Assembly (NCBI GenBank): GCA_042091375.1
Contig: JBELHO010000077.1
Coordinates: 1-11,235 of the forward strand
Length of the DNA stretch: 11,235 bases
Reading direction: 5' to 3'
DNA from: JBELHO01 sp042091375
GTDB lineage: Bacteria > Pseudomonadota > Gammaproteobacteria > Enterobacterales > Alteromonadaceae
Position 1 is the stretch's first letter, and each line of letters begins with the position of its first letter. The notes below the pieces were generated by a model, which was not told the DNA's origin, ran no database searches, and saw only the letters and a program-made list of their open reading frames with translations. Shown in pieces: positions 1 through 7,724 of this stretch. The position numbers and the translations under genes were made by a program.

Positions 1-527
1 TGATAGTGTGCTGGTAAATCTTGAGAACGAGCGCCAATAGACTGGGGATCTAACAGGTTAATACATCCCTTGGGGTTTTCAATAGTAAACGAGCGCTGCA
101 CAGGGTAATTAAACTTACCAACACTGAATGCATAGTGTTTGTTTTCATCTGCTTTTAATGCTGATAATCCACGTTGAATATATTCTTTTTGTAAAAAAGG
201 TGCAGTAGCATAAATACAACAAACATAACCCACCTTCTCACCCAGTTGTTCTAGTGCATTAATGGCATGAGCAACAACTTCATTTGTACCTGTGTGATCA
301 TCGGCTAGAGCTGTTGGGCGTAAAAAAGGCGTTTCTGCTCCATATTCATTGGCAATATCGGCAATATGTTGATCGTCAGTCGAAACAATAACACGATCAA
401 ACATTCCAGATTTGAGGGCAGCTTCGATGCTGTAAGCTATGATAGGTTTACCACAGAACATGCGAATATTTTTTTTATGTATACGCTTACTTCCGCCTCT
501 AGCAGGAATGATGGCAACATTTATCAT
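1..527 (-). CDS. pseF: CMP-pseudaminic acid synthetase (cytidylyltransferase), 3' end cut by window edge
   Basis: About 175 N-terminal residues of an expected 230 or so are visible; the frame stays open to the left edge. The protein begins MINVAIIPARGGSKRI, the CTP-binding signature of the CMP-sialic/pseudaminic/legionaminic acid synthetase family (IPARGGSKR at residues 7-15, followed by KN at 19-20). Further family features are VIVSTDD near residue 50, the ATAPFL segment near residue 115, and a late RSQDLP motif. The enzyme would couple CTP to pseudaminic acid in the cytoplasm, giving the CMP-sugar used by Maf. The ATG at 525-527 is preceded by an AGGA ribosome site. Alone the sequence could serve legionaminic or neuraminic acid; the neighbouring pseB and pseC make pseudaminic acid most likely. 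The gene is divergent from pseB, unlike the usual co-directional pse operon. Confidence 0.88.
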   Translation of the reverse strand, partial: MINVAIIPARGGSKRIHKKNIRMFCGKPIIAYSIEAALKSGMFDRVIVSTDDQHIADIANEYGAETPFLRPTALADDHTGTNEVVAHAINALEQLGEKVGYVCCIYATAPFLQKEYIQRGLSALKADENKHYAFSVGKFNYPVQRSFTIENPKGCINLLDPQSIGARSQDLPAHY

Positions 528-600
528 CCGGTATCCTCATACGTTTATAATACCAAGCCTAATGACTTTAGCATTGTTGTTATGTATTCTGCACTGTAAA

Positions 601-627
601 TTAACGATAAGACAAGCAAAAACTTTG
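601..627 (-). promoter_or_regulatory. Possible sigma-28 (FliA) promoter for pseF
   Basis: On the minus strand CAAAGTTT is followed by 11 bases and then ATCGTTAA. Against the FliA consensus TAAAGTTT-N11-GCCGATAA this matches 7 of 8 bases at -35 and 5 of 8 at -10, with exact spacing. It would start transcription about 65 nt before the pseF ATG. The -10 match is imperfect, so this is a candidate only; it would place sugar activation in the late flagellar gene class. Confidence 0.35.
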
Positions 628-733
628 CCGACTTGTTTTACGGTTTAATAATTAAACAAAATTAAAAAAACATTCATGAACACCACAAAAGACTTAACAG
701 AATTGATAAAGGAGTTTACACTGAAAAATATTC

Positions 734-757
734 TGTGAAATACTGCTTGCTTTCACA
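734..757. promoter_or_regulatory. Operator-like inverted repeat upstream of pseB
   Basis: TGTGAAA and TTTCACA form perfect 7-bp arms around a 10-bp centre, ending 8 bp before a TATAAT hexamer (765-770) that reads toward pseB. The repeat would cover the -35 region of that promoter, a usual place for a repressor or close-in activator. It contains TGTGA/TCACA half sites, but the 14-bp gap between them is too long for classic CRP. The regulator is unknown. Confidence 0.35.
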
Positions 758-835
758 TTTAAAATATAATTTTTAAACACTTAAATTCACATAACATTAG
801 CTAAACGTACTTTATAATCACCAAAGGTGTTATTC

Positions 836-1837
836 ATGTTCAATAATAAAAACATTCTCATCACAGGTGGTACAGGATCATTTGGCAAACTCTACGTTAA
901 AACCCTGTTAGAGCGCTATCAACCGCGAAGAATTATTATCTATTCACGTGATGAGTTAAAGCAATATGAAATGCAACAAGTGTTTAACCATCCTTCAATG
1001 CGTTACTTTATTGGTGATGTTCGCGATAAAGAACGATTGATCCAAGCAATGAATGGCGTAGAGTATGTGATTCATGCAGCCGCTTTAAAACAGGTGCCTG
1101 CAGCAGAATACAACCCTACAGAGTGTATAAAAACAAATATAAATGGCGCTGAAAATGTTATTGGAGCCGCTATTATTAATGGCGTTGAAAAAGTCATTGC
1201 TCTGTCAACCGATAAAGCAGCAAACCCAATCAACCTTTATGGTGCAACCAAATTAGCATCAGATAAACTTTTTGTTGCAGCCAATAATATGACTGGTGGT
1301 CATAACACCCATTTTTCAGTCGTCCGCTATGGTAATGTAGTCGGTTCAAGAGGATCGGTAGTGCCATTTTTTCAACAACTCATTGATAATAACGCCACTG
1401 AAATACCTATCACTCACCAAAGTATGACTCGGTTTTGGATCACGCTGCAACAAGGGGTCGATTTTGTTTTAAAGAACTTCGAACGAATGATCGGAGGTGA
1501 AATCTTCGTGCCTAAAATCCCATCAATGCGCATCACAGATCTAGCTAATGCTATGGCTCCCCATTTACCGATAAAAATTATTGGTATACGCCCTGGTGAA
1601 AAGCTGCATGAAATCATGTGTCCATCCGATGATTATTATCACACTCTAGAATTTGAAGATCATTTTGTCATCACACCAACCATTAGTTTTACGAGTCGTT
1701 CAAATGACTTTATTACTAATGAATTGGGGGAAACAGGAAAACAAGTTGCCGAGTGCTTTGAATATAACTCAAAAAACAACCCCGATTTTTTGAGTGTTAA
1801 ACAACTCACAGAATTAAATAAAACGGTTGGCGAATGA
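836..1837 (+). CDS. pseB: UDP-N-acetylglucosamine 4,6-dehydratase (inverting), PseB
   Basis: First enzyme of CMP-pseudaminic acid synthesis: it converts UDP-GlcNAc to the 4-keto-6-deoxy-L-arabino sugar using bound NADP+ in the cytoplasm. The 333-residue protein is an extended short-chain dehydrogenase with the nucleotide-binding GGTGSFG at residues 11-17. The S/T-D-K triad (T125, D126, K127) and YxxxK (Y135 to K139) agree with the catalytic D, K and Y of Helicobacter FlaA1. RPGEKLHE lies at 252-259 and is typical of the polysaccharide biosynthesis dehydratase group. The length is normal for PseB. The ATG at 836 is chosen because AAAGGTG at 823-829 sits at ribosome-site distance and MFNNKNILITGGTG is the usual family start; an in-frame GTG at 827 falls inside that ribosome site. 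The stop overlaps the pseC start by 4 bp, indicating translational coupling. Confidence 0.95.
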   Translation: MFNNKNILITGGTGSFGKLYVKTLLERYQPRRIIIYSRDELKQYEMQQVFNHPSMRYFIGDVRDKERLIQAMNGVEYVIHAAALKQVPAAEYNPTECIKTNINGAENVIGAAIINGVEKVIALSTDKAANPINLYGATKLASDKLFVAANNMTGGHNTHFSVVRYGNVVGSRGSVVPFFQQLIDNNATEIPITHQSMTRFWITLQQGVDFVLKNFERMIGGEIFVPKIPSMRITDLANAMAPHLPIKIIGIRPGEKLHEIMCPSDDYYHTLEFEDHFVITPTISFTSRSNDFITNELGETGKQVAECFEYNSKNNPDFLSVKQLTELNKTVGE

Positions 1838-2985
1838 TCTTATATGGTCAACAAGATATTTCACCAGCAGATATAAAAGCTGTTACAGACATACTTAATT
1901 CGTCACATTTAACGCAAGGGGATGCTGGACACTTATTTGAAAGTCTCTTGGCCAAAACGTGCAGAGCAAAATACGCCCTGGCTTTTTGTAACGCCACCGC
2001 CACACTACACGCTGCTTGCTTAGCTTTGGATGTCACTAAAGACGACATTGCTTGGACTTCCCCTATTTCCTTTGTTGCTTCAGCCAATTGCGCTCTGTAC
2101 TGTCAAGCAATGATAGATTTTGTAGATATTGAACTGGAAACAGGCAATATGAGTGTCGAAGCCCTTCGCGAAAAACTTCAAAAGGCAAAAAAGCACAAGA
2201 CACTACCTAAGGTGGTTATTGTTGTTCATTTAGGCGGTCAAAGTGCTGATATGGCTGAAATTTTTAAATTAAGCCAAGAGTATGGATTTCGTGTAATCGA
2301 AGATGCTAGCCACGGTATTGGCGGAAGTTACAGAGGCACACCAATTGGCAGCTGTCAATATTCCGACATCACTGTTTTTAGTTTTCACCCAGTGAAAATA
2401 ATCACTACAGGTGAAGGCGGTGCAGCCCTTACCCATTCAAAAGCGCTAGCAGAAAAGCTTGCGCTTTACCGAAGCCATGGTATTACTCGTGAACAAGCGC
2501 TAATGACTAAAGAAAGCGAAGGCCCCTGGTATTACCAACAAATTGCGCTTGGTTATAATTATAGAATGACGGATATCCAAGCCGCACTGGGTAGTTCACA
2601 ATTAAACCGATTAGCCTCATTTGTAAAAACACGTAATTTGCTTGCAAAAAATTATGATGATGCTTTTCAACATACTGGGTTTACGCCATTAAAACAACGA
2701 GAGCATAATTATTCAGCGTACCATCTATACATTGTTCAAAATAGAGAGTGGAGTAAAGCAGAAAAACTTAATATTTTTAACGAAATACGTGCTAATGGTA
2801 TTCAAGTCCACATTCATTATATACCTATACATTTACAACCTTTTTATCAGCGCATGGGGTTCAGCCAAGGTGATTTTCCAGTTGCAGAAACATATTATCA
2901 ACAATCAATGACTTTGCCTTTACATCCCAAATTAACCAATGTTCAACAAAGGTTCATTGTTGATAAATTAATTAGCCACGATTAG
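1834..2985 (+). CDS. pseC: UDP-4-amino-4,6-dideoxy-N-acetyl-L-altrosamine transaminase, PseC
   Basis: PLP-dependent aminotransferase of the DegT/DnrJ/EryC1 fold that aminates C4 of the PseB product, normally with glutamate as donor. The 383 residues match the family length. SFHPVK at 183-188 supplies the Schiff-base lysine, K188, followed by the typical TTGEGGA. EDASHGIGG at 156-164 contains D157, which should contact the pyridine nitrogen, and the CNATATLHA segment near 52-60 is the cofactor phosphate region. GYNYRMTDIQAALG at 240-253 is another family hallmark. The start ATG overlaps the pseB stop (ATGA), so the two enzymes of consecutive steps form one operon. No further pse gene follows; the transcript runs into a convergent region. 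Assignment to PseC rather than another sugar aminotransferase rests on the coupling to pseB and the family match. Confidence 0.94.
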   Translation: MILYGQQDISPADIKAVTDILNSSHLTQGDAGHLFESLLAKTCRAKYALAFCNATATLHAACLALDVTKDDIAWTSPISFVASANCALYCQAMIDFVDIELETGNMSVEALREKLQKAKKHKTLPKVVIVVHLGGQSADMAEIFKLSQEYGFRVIEDASHGIGGSYRGTPIGSCQYSDITVFSFHPVKIITTGEGGAALTHSKALAEKLALYRSHGITREQALMTKESEGPWYYQQIALGYNYRMTDIQAALGSSQLNRLASFVKTRNLLAKNYDDAFQHTGFTPLKQREHNYSAYHLYIVQNREWSKAEKLNIFNEIRANGIQVHIHYIPIHLQPFYQRMGFSQGDFPVAETYYQQSMTLPLHPKLTNVQQRFIVDKLISHD

Positions 2986-3031
2986 TGAGTTAAGTGTGAG
3001 TGTTGGGTCAAGGATATTATAAAAACATTTG

Positions 3032-3063
3032 TGCTCTAGTTAAGCTATTTGAGCAGTTTTTTT
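3032..3063 (+). terminator. Probable weak Rho-independent terminator after pseC
   Basis: TGCTC and GAGCA form an outer stem, with TAG/CTA able to pair inside around TTAAG and a 3-nt bulge. The stem is followed after one G by a run of seven T (3057-3063). It lies about 45 nt after the pseC stop. The stem is modest, so efficiency is uncertain. Confidence 0.5.
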
Positions 3064-3112
3064 AAGTTATCCTATGAAGATAACATTAATCCATGTTTAA
3101 TTAAAAATATTG

Positions 3113-3149
3113 AAAAACCTCGCTAAACAAAAAAATCTAGTTATCGAGG
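3113..3149 (-). terminator. Rho-independent terminator after maf
   Basis: Read on the minus strand, CCTCGATAA and TTAGCGAGG pair as an 8-bp stem with one A-G mismatch around a T-rich loop of about 14 nt, followed directly by TTTTT. It lies about 90 nt beyond the maf stop and would close the flaG-fliD-fliS-fliT-maf transcript, facing the pseC terminator across the convergent gap. Confidence 0.6.
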
Positions 3150-3241
3150 CATTATTGGTGATACACGGTTCAGTAACAATTGCTAACAAACAGTTTGTGT
3201 TACCTATTCTAATAACCATATTTTAAACTAAACTCATATTT

Positions 3242-5416
3242 TTATATCTCTCCTCGCAAACGTCTTCCCCAATGACTATTTTCTACATAATGAGGCGTTT
3301 CTGCCTGCTCCCGATAATATTTCGCGGCCAGAGATAAAAACTCACGGTAAACCACTATACTTTGATTAAACAAAATTACCGCTTCATCCTCAGTGTCAGC
3401 ATTGTATAAAAACTGTGTTAACACGACTTGCATTTGCATAATAGTGCCGTTAATCAATTCATATATATTTTGAGAAAAGGACCTGATAAACGTTGTATTT
3501 TTCATTAGCAGTATAGTGGCTTCTTTAAAGCTATTGACAGGCAGAGTATTCAATGCAATTAACTTTTCACAGAATTCATCAAATAACTCATAATCAAGAT
3601 CATTAGAAATTCTGCGCATTAACTCTCCGTCTTCATCGTGAAATGCAGAATTTCTGTATAGTGCTTCAACGCAGTTACTTTTATCAATGGATGTGCTTGC
3701 TGGTAGGTTGTCACCCAAAAGTTGTACATCAAGCGGAATGGATCCCTTAATTAAGGCACCATCAGATAAGTTGAAACAAATAAGATCCGAGTTACCTCTA
3801 ATTTGATTACTTAAGTGTTGATTAGATTGATAAAAGAAATGATTACAAATAAAGGTACCACCAAAATTGCCTTCAACTTCAACAGACTCTCTACGATCAA
3901 TGTGAAATAAGGCATTATCTTTTTCATTTTCTGAGTAATAAAGGCTATGAGTACTGTGGTGATTACCTCCCTCTTTGTGCCCCAAATCTATACCAAATAA
4001 ATACAATTTTTTAAAACCTAAATGGTAAGCAGCAGTCAGTGCAGTATTTGCAACGGTTGGGTTCATAAAATGATAAGCAGAGAATAAATCTTTTCCAACT
4101 TCATCTCTCATTAGTAAAGAAGATGAAGGTTCATCAACTTTGGCCACCATGATTGAGTGTTTAAACTTAGCTAATACTAATGGATGGACTATTGTAGAGG
4201 TAAGTAGCGTTATCCCCTCAAGAAATGAAGCTGGACATGACGCTTCTATGGTTTCTGCAACAATGGAAGTGCGTTCTTGTTCGCAATGGAAATCTGGTTT
4301 CAGACCATATTTATAACAAGCACTTAATGCCGTACCACAACTGATAACAATGGCTTTGTCTTGATATGCCTTAATGCTATCTATTAAGTTATCCAAAGAA
4401 GGTCCATTGCCAACAATAAACACTGGGATATCAGCAACCTCAGTATTTGTTATGGCTGTGTTTTTGAGTATTGGTACTTTTTGCTCCAGATTAGACAACA
4501 TGTGGGAGACAGACATCACCGCATCGTCAAAGAAGCCCCAACCATTAGACATCTCCATATAAGACTTGTTAAAGATTGATAATATATCGCGAATTTGAGG
4601 TGACATGTAATGAATATAACCGGCAACATGCGACATTTGGAAGCGTCCATTGATATTGGACTTATTCATAAGCTCCTCAAAGAACGTGTCCTTTTGCTCT
4701 CCAAGGGAAATATGAACGTGTGTGCCATTTTTTTCAAAGGTAGAGAATATTTGTTGCCAATTAATACTAAATAGAGACAGAAAAAACAAATCTAAATCAG
4801 GTTCAATAATATTTATCGCAGCTATTTCACATTGCTGTGAAAATAACTCTAAATGGTAACCACATCCGACCCCAAAAACCATTAACGCACTGATATTTTT
4901 TAGCTCACTTTTATTAGATTTAACGGGTTTTTCACTCTTTTTTGGCTTTAATTTAAGCATTTTATTCATGCTTTCAACATGTATAAATTTTGCATCAGTT
5001 ACTGCCGGCCTAAAATTAAATTTTTTAATTAAAGGGTTGCTTGTAAATTCATCGAACTGTACTTTTGTGCTTAAAAAAGAAGGGTAGTCATAAAAATACT
5101 TTCCAGTTTCTACATTGATTGCATTAACAAATCCTTCTTGCGCATCAACAATGTATTTTTTAGGTTCGAATCTCTTAAAAAAATCATAAATATTTGGCTG
5201 GTAAACCTTGAAAGATTCTAAGTTATCTAAATAACGCGCCATTAAATCATCGTCAGACGAAACTAATAATGACATGTTATTGGCTTGCTGTTGTAATTTC
5301 TCTTCCAAAACTTCAACAGAGGAGAAGCTGTGCTTTACGAGCTCAAATTGTGCTTCAGCAGCATTCAAACTATCTAAAGTTCGACTTGTCAACTCATCGG
5401 ATTGATTCAAAATCAT
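3242..5416 (-). CDS. maf: Motility accessory factor Maf, flagellin nonulosonic acid transferase (DUF115 / MptE-like)
   Basis: Maf proteins are required for O-linked transfer of pseudaminic or legionaminic acid from the CMP-sugar to flagellin Ser/Thr before export. The 724 residues show the expected three parts. An N-terminal domain carries GVGCGYHLE at 182-190 and IIEPDLD at 203-209, resembling a nucleotide-binding strand-loop pair. The central DUF115 domain has GNGPSLD at 336-342, KPDFHCEQE at 373-381 and LFGIDLGHKEGGNHH at 473-487. A mostly helical C-terminal part follows. A lysine-rich linker lies near 154-173. The start ATG is 5 bp after the fliT-like stop, and that TAG is part of its AGGAA ribosome site, so translation is probably coupled. 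Location between flagellin chaperones and pse genes supports the role. The exact sugar is inferred from pseB and pseC. This is unrelated to the septum-inhibitor Maf. Confidence 0.9.
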   Translation of the reverse strand: MILNQSDELTSRTLDSLNAAEAQFELVKHSFSSVEVLEEKLQQQANNMSLLVSSDDDLMARYLDNLESFKVYQPNIYDFFKRFEPKKYIVDAQEGFVNAINVETGKYFYDYPSFLSTKVQFDEFTSNPLIKKFNFRPAVTDAKFIHVESMNKMLKLKPKKSEKPVKSNKSELKNISALMVFGVGCGYHLELFSQQCEIAAINIIEPDLDLFFLSLFSINWQQIFSTFEKNGTHVHISLGEQKDTFFEELMNKSNINGRFQMSHVAGYIHYMSPQIRDILSIFNKSYMEMSNGWGFFDDAVMSVSHMLSNLEQKVPILKNTAITNTEVADIPVFIVGNGPSLDNLIDSIKAYQDKAIVISCGTALSACYKYGLKPDFHCEQERTSIVAETIEASCPASFLEGITLLTSTIVHPLVLAKFKHSIMVAKVDEPSSSLLMRDEVGKDLFSAYHFMNPTVANTALTAAYHLGFKKLYLFGIDLGHKEGGNHHSTHSLYYSENEKDNALFHIDRRESVEVEGNFGGTFICNHFFYQSNQHLSNQIRGNSDLICFNLSDGALIKGSIPLDVQLLGDNLPASTSIDKSNCVEALYRNSAFHDEDGELMRRISNDLDYELFDEFCEKLIALNTLPVNSFKEATILLMKNTTFIRSFSQNIYELINGTIMQMQVVLTQFLYNADTEDEAVILFNQSIVVYREFLSLAAKYYREQAETPHYVENSHWGRRLRGEI

Positions 5417-5421
5417 ATTTC

Positions 5422-5742
5422 CTACTTGATATTTTTATAATGCTTTATGGCTTTATTGGTTTTATTTTGTGCTAAGAAATGTTGCTTTAATTGTTCTTGT
5501 TTATCTTTAAGTTGTTGAATAACAGGACCGTCTTTCATTTGCACCCAGTGAAAAAGCTCAATGAGTTTTTCTTTATGCATGTTTGTTTCATTTGAGTGGG
5601 AATGGAGGTTATTTTGAAGTTTCTCTAACAAGGCTAGACGAGACTGCAAAAGAGCATTGCATTCTTCGATTTGATTCGACTCTGCGTGCTCTATTGCTTT
5701 GAGTGTCTGATCTTTAATTTCATTAAATAGTTTATTTTCCAT
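5422..5742 (-). CDS. fliT: FliT-like flagellar export chaperone
   Basis: A 106-residue, wholly helical-looking protein without signal peptide or membrane segment. Heptad-like leucines run through residues 20-50 (CNALLQSRLALLEKL), recalling the LLxxRxxLLxxL pattern of FliT, and the C-terminus is rich in Lys and Gln. FliT proteins are cytoplasmic chaperones of the filament cap FliD. Sequence similarity in this group is low, and the call rests largely on position directly after fliD and fliS, where Vibrio has flaI and enterobacteria have fliT. An AAGAGAT ribosome site precedes the ATG. It is 39 bp from fliS and 5 bp from maf, hence in one operon. A lineage-specific protein of the same size with another partner, such as Maf, is possible. 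Confidence 0.65.
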   Translation of the reverse strand: MENKLFNEIKDQTLKAIEHAESNQIEECNALLQSRLALLEKLQNNLHSHSNETNMHKEKLIELFHWVQMKDGPVIQQLKDKQEQLKQHFLAQNKTNKAIKHYKNIK

Positions 5743-5781
5743 TAAATATCTCTTAACAAGGAATATTAAAACAACAATAAA

Positions 5782-6195
5782 CTATTTAGCATTCAATAAA
5801 TCAAATCCGGCTTGTTTTTCATGCTCTGGGATGTTTTTCCAAGCATCAGCCAATGGTTTTAACAACTCGACCACTTCATCCAATTTAGTGCAATCGAGTG
5901 AAATACTCACTTCCGCCAACACATTAATACAGTATGCGTAAAGCTCATAAAAATTAGCTGATATTTTTGGCTCAGAATCGCTATCTAAAGAATGTTGCAG
6001 TGAGCGTAAGATACTCATGGCTTTATTGATTTGTTCAGATTTTTTTTCAAAATCTCTTCGTTCAATAGCCCCTCTTGCCACTGAGATGCTGTTAAAAACA
6101 CCATCAAATAACATGGATATTAATGCATGAGGATCATCAGAAAGTACACCACTTTCTCGGTTGATTGCTTGATACTGTTTCATATTATTACGCAT
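5782..6195 (-). CDS. fliS: Flagellin export chaperone FliS
   Basis: FliS binds the C-terminal D0 region of newly made flagellin in the cytoplasm, preventing early polymerisation and delivering it to the export gate. The 137-residue protein shows the family pattern: a short N-terminal segment with YQAINRES, then DDPHALISMLFDGVFNSISVARGAIER (about residues 20-47), a second helix with the INKAMSILRSLQHSLD segment, NFYELYAYCINVLAEVS near 81-97, and a closing helix ending in DAWKNIP. A GGAAG ribosome site lies 7-8 nt before the ATG. An in-frame ATG four codons on is possible but has a poorer ribosome site. The length is slightly above the usual 125-135. It follows fliD by 62 bp. Confidence 0.93.
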   Translation of the reverse strand: MRNNMKQYQAINRESGVLSDDPHALISMLFDGVFNSISVARGAIERRDFEKKSEQINKAMSILRSLQHSLDSDSEPKISANFYELYAYCINVLAEVSISLDCTKLDEVVELLKPLADAWKNIPEHEKQAGFDLLNAK

Positions 6196-6257
6196 TTTTT
6201 ACTTCCCATCAAAATTTAAAATAACAATACGTTCAGGTTTTTAGCCATCACAATAGC

Positions 6258-7655
6258 TTAATCTTCAGGTGATAGACTAGCCAAAGCTGATGTTAAGAAA
6301 TCCCCTGTTGCGTTAAAACTCGCCACAGTCGCATCTAGAAAACTAAACTGCTGCCTTAAGGTTTCTTCATAGCTCCTCAAGCGTGTTTCTAACGTTTCGT
6401 ATTCTGTTTCTATCTCTGCAACCCGCTCATTCAGGGTTTGCTCTCTTTGTGTCAAAACGCCGTCACTATCAGTATAATTTTCAACCATACTCGCTAATTG
6501 ACTGGCGATACCGTTTGGAGAAGCAAAAAGCTCGCCAAGATCAGAAAGATTATTATCTAATGCATCATTTAATCGTTCTTGACCCGTGCCGCCGTTGGAA
6601 AAATTGATTGTTGATTTGACTAATTCTCCGTCACTATTTAATTCAAGACCAATATCAACTAAAGATGATAGAGACCCCGACAATCCAGATACAGTATTTA
6701 TAGCGATGTTCGCCATTTCACGTTTCACTTCTCTTACGTTTGGATCAAAAGCTAGCCTTCCAAACTTTGGTGCAGCTAACCCTGTTAATTGGTTTATTAA
6801 CTCATTATAACCTGATATAAATTCATCAATTAAGGTTTTGCCATTTTCTGTATCTTGCGCAATGGAAAGTAATGCAGTTTCATCTGAAGAGGTTACAGAT
6901 TTAGCCGTAATAGTGACATCTTCAATCACGTTTTTAAATTCATTGGTTGCACTAGAGACCGTGGTACCTAAAACAGGAGGGATCGCATCTGGGTTGGCAT
7001 CAATAGTAATTTGAGCGTCTTGAGCAATTTGAGCAACAGTATTATTGGTTGATATCTTGTCTAATGAAGGATCAGAGCTGGTCACTGTCAATGCATTAGC
7101 TGCACCAGTTACTTGAGAATCAAATACAAGGAATGTACCTGAAGCACCACCACCATTGATGATATTTGCAGTGACGCCAAAATTTTCACTTTGTGCATTG
7201 ATCTTATCGCGAATAGTAGATAGGTCATCTGTACTATCAACAGTTACATCAAATGTATCAGTTCCATTGCCAAAAGTCAGTGTGCCAGTACCCACTGTAT
7301 CTGAGGAGGCACTGAAAGTTTCCGTTTGTAATCGTGTACCTGTCGCCAATTGGTTAACATCGATATTAAAGTTACCGTTGCTGGCAAAACCGTTGGTGGT
7401 CACTTCAATAGCGTCATTACTAGAAGACACAACTTGCTTGTTGAAGGCATCGTTTTCAGTCAATTTTTTTAAAATATCATCAAAACTAGAAAGAGCAGAC
7501 TTAAAGCTACCTACACCTGAAAGTTCAAGCGTTAAACGTTCTTCTTTTTCTTGTAATCTGACCTCTTGAGGAATAGCTTCTGCATTGATATAAGCTTCAA
7601 CGATACTTTCTAACTGTAACCCAGAGCCTATACCTAAACTTGTAATTGTAGCCAT
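6258..7655 (-). CDS. fliD: Flagellar hook-associated protein 2, filament cap FliD
   Basis: FliD is exported to the filament tip, where its oligomer folds and inserts flagellin subunits. The 465 residues are a usual length for polar flagella. The N-terminal FliD domain covers about residues 5-105, starting SLGIGSGLQLESIVE with a coiled segment at 30-65. The middle, about 75-260, is Thr/Ser/Asp-rich and beta-like, as in the surface domains. The C-terminal domain runs from about 235 to 460, with GLELNSDGEL at 336-345, GVLTQRE at 399-405, a long coiled coil at 402-440 and the closing QFSFLDATVASFNATGDFL. There is no cleavable signal, as expected for type III flagellar export. AGAGGAA precedes the ATG. 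The gene follows flaG by 69 bp, and I see no promoter in that gap. Confidence 0.94.
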   Translation of the reverse strand: MATITSLGIGSGLQLESIVEAYINAEAIPQEVRLQEKEERLTLELSGVGSFKSALSSFDDILKKLTENDAFNKQVVSSSNDAIEVTTNGFASNGNFNIDVNQLATGTRLQTETFSASSDTVGTGTLTFGNGTDTFDVTVDSTDDLSTIRDKINAQSENFGVTANIINGGGASGTFLVFDSQVTGAANALTVTSSDPSLDKISTNNTVAQIAQDAQITIDANPDAIPPVLGTTVSSATNEFKNVIEDVTITAKSVTSSDETALLSIAQDTENGKTLIDEFISGYNELINQLTGLAAPKFGRLAFDPNVREVKREMANIAINTVSGLSGSLSSLVDIGLELNSDGELVKSTINFSNGGTGQERLNDALDNNLSDLGELFASPNGIASQLASMVENYTDSDGVLTQREQTLNERVAEIETEYETLETRLRSYEETLRQQFSFLDATVASFNATGDFLTSALASLSPED

Positions 7656-7724
7656 ATTAATTCCTCTTATTTTATTTTTACAACAGAATTGCAGTCACTA
7701 TTAATATTAATGCATAATTATAGG

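Larger units (their letters stand above)
528..835. other. Divergent intergenic region between pseF and pseB
   Basis: About 300 bp of AT-rich DNA without a convincing coding frame separate the divergent pseF and pseB. It holds a sigma-28-like match reading toward pseF (601-627), a 7+7 bp inverted repeat (734-757), and two TATAAT hexamers reading toward pseB (765-770 and 813-818). Neither hexamer has a good -35 partner at 16-18 bp. The first lies just right of the inverted repeat and leaves a leader of about 60 nt, so it is the more plausible -10 of pseB. A short AT palindrome, GTTTAAT-A-ATTAAAC, lies at 643-657 and may be chance. Confidence 0.6.

Noticed and set aside
366..648. Two short plus-strand open frames over the start of pseF and the divergent gap
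   Set aside because: They overlap the clear pseF N-terminus on the opposite strand and have no recognisable protein pattern or good ribosome site.
643..657. GTTTAAT-A-ATTAAAC palindrome in the pseF-pseB gap
   Set aside because: Seven-base A/T arms without a loop are likely by chance, and it is not placed at a clear promoter.
827..835. GTG start for pseB three codons before the ATG
   Set aside because: The GTG is part of the AAAGGTG ribosome site for the ATG at 836, has no good site of its own, and the family normally starts at the ATG.
3186..3198. ACAAAC-A-GTTTGT palindrome in the convergent gap
   Set aside because: Short arms, no loop and no T-run; expected by chance in AT-rich DNA of this length.
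7156..7569. 137-codon plus-strand open frame within fliD
   Set aside because: It is antisense to a clear fliD; the protein shows no family pattern and the frame follows from fliD codon use. Other opposite-strand frames inside pseB, pseC, maf, fliD and flaG were rejected likewise.
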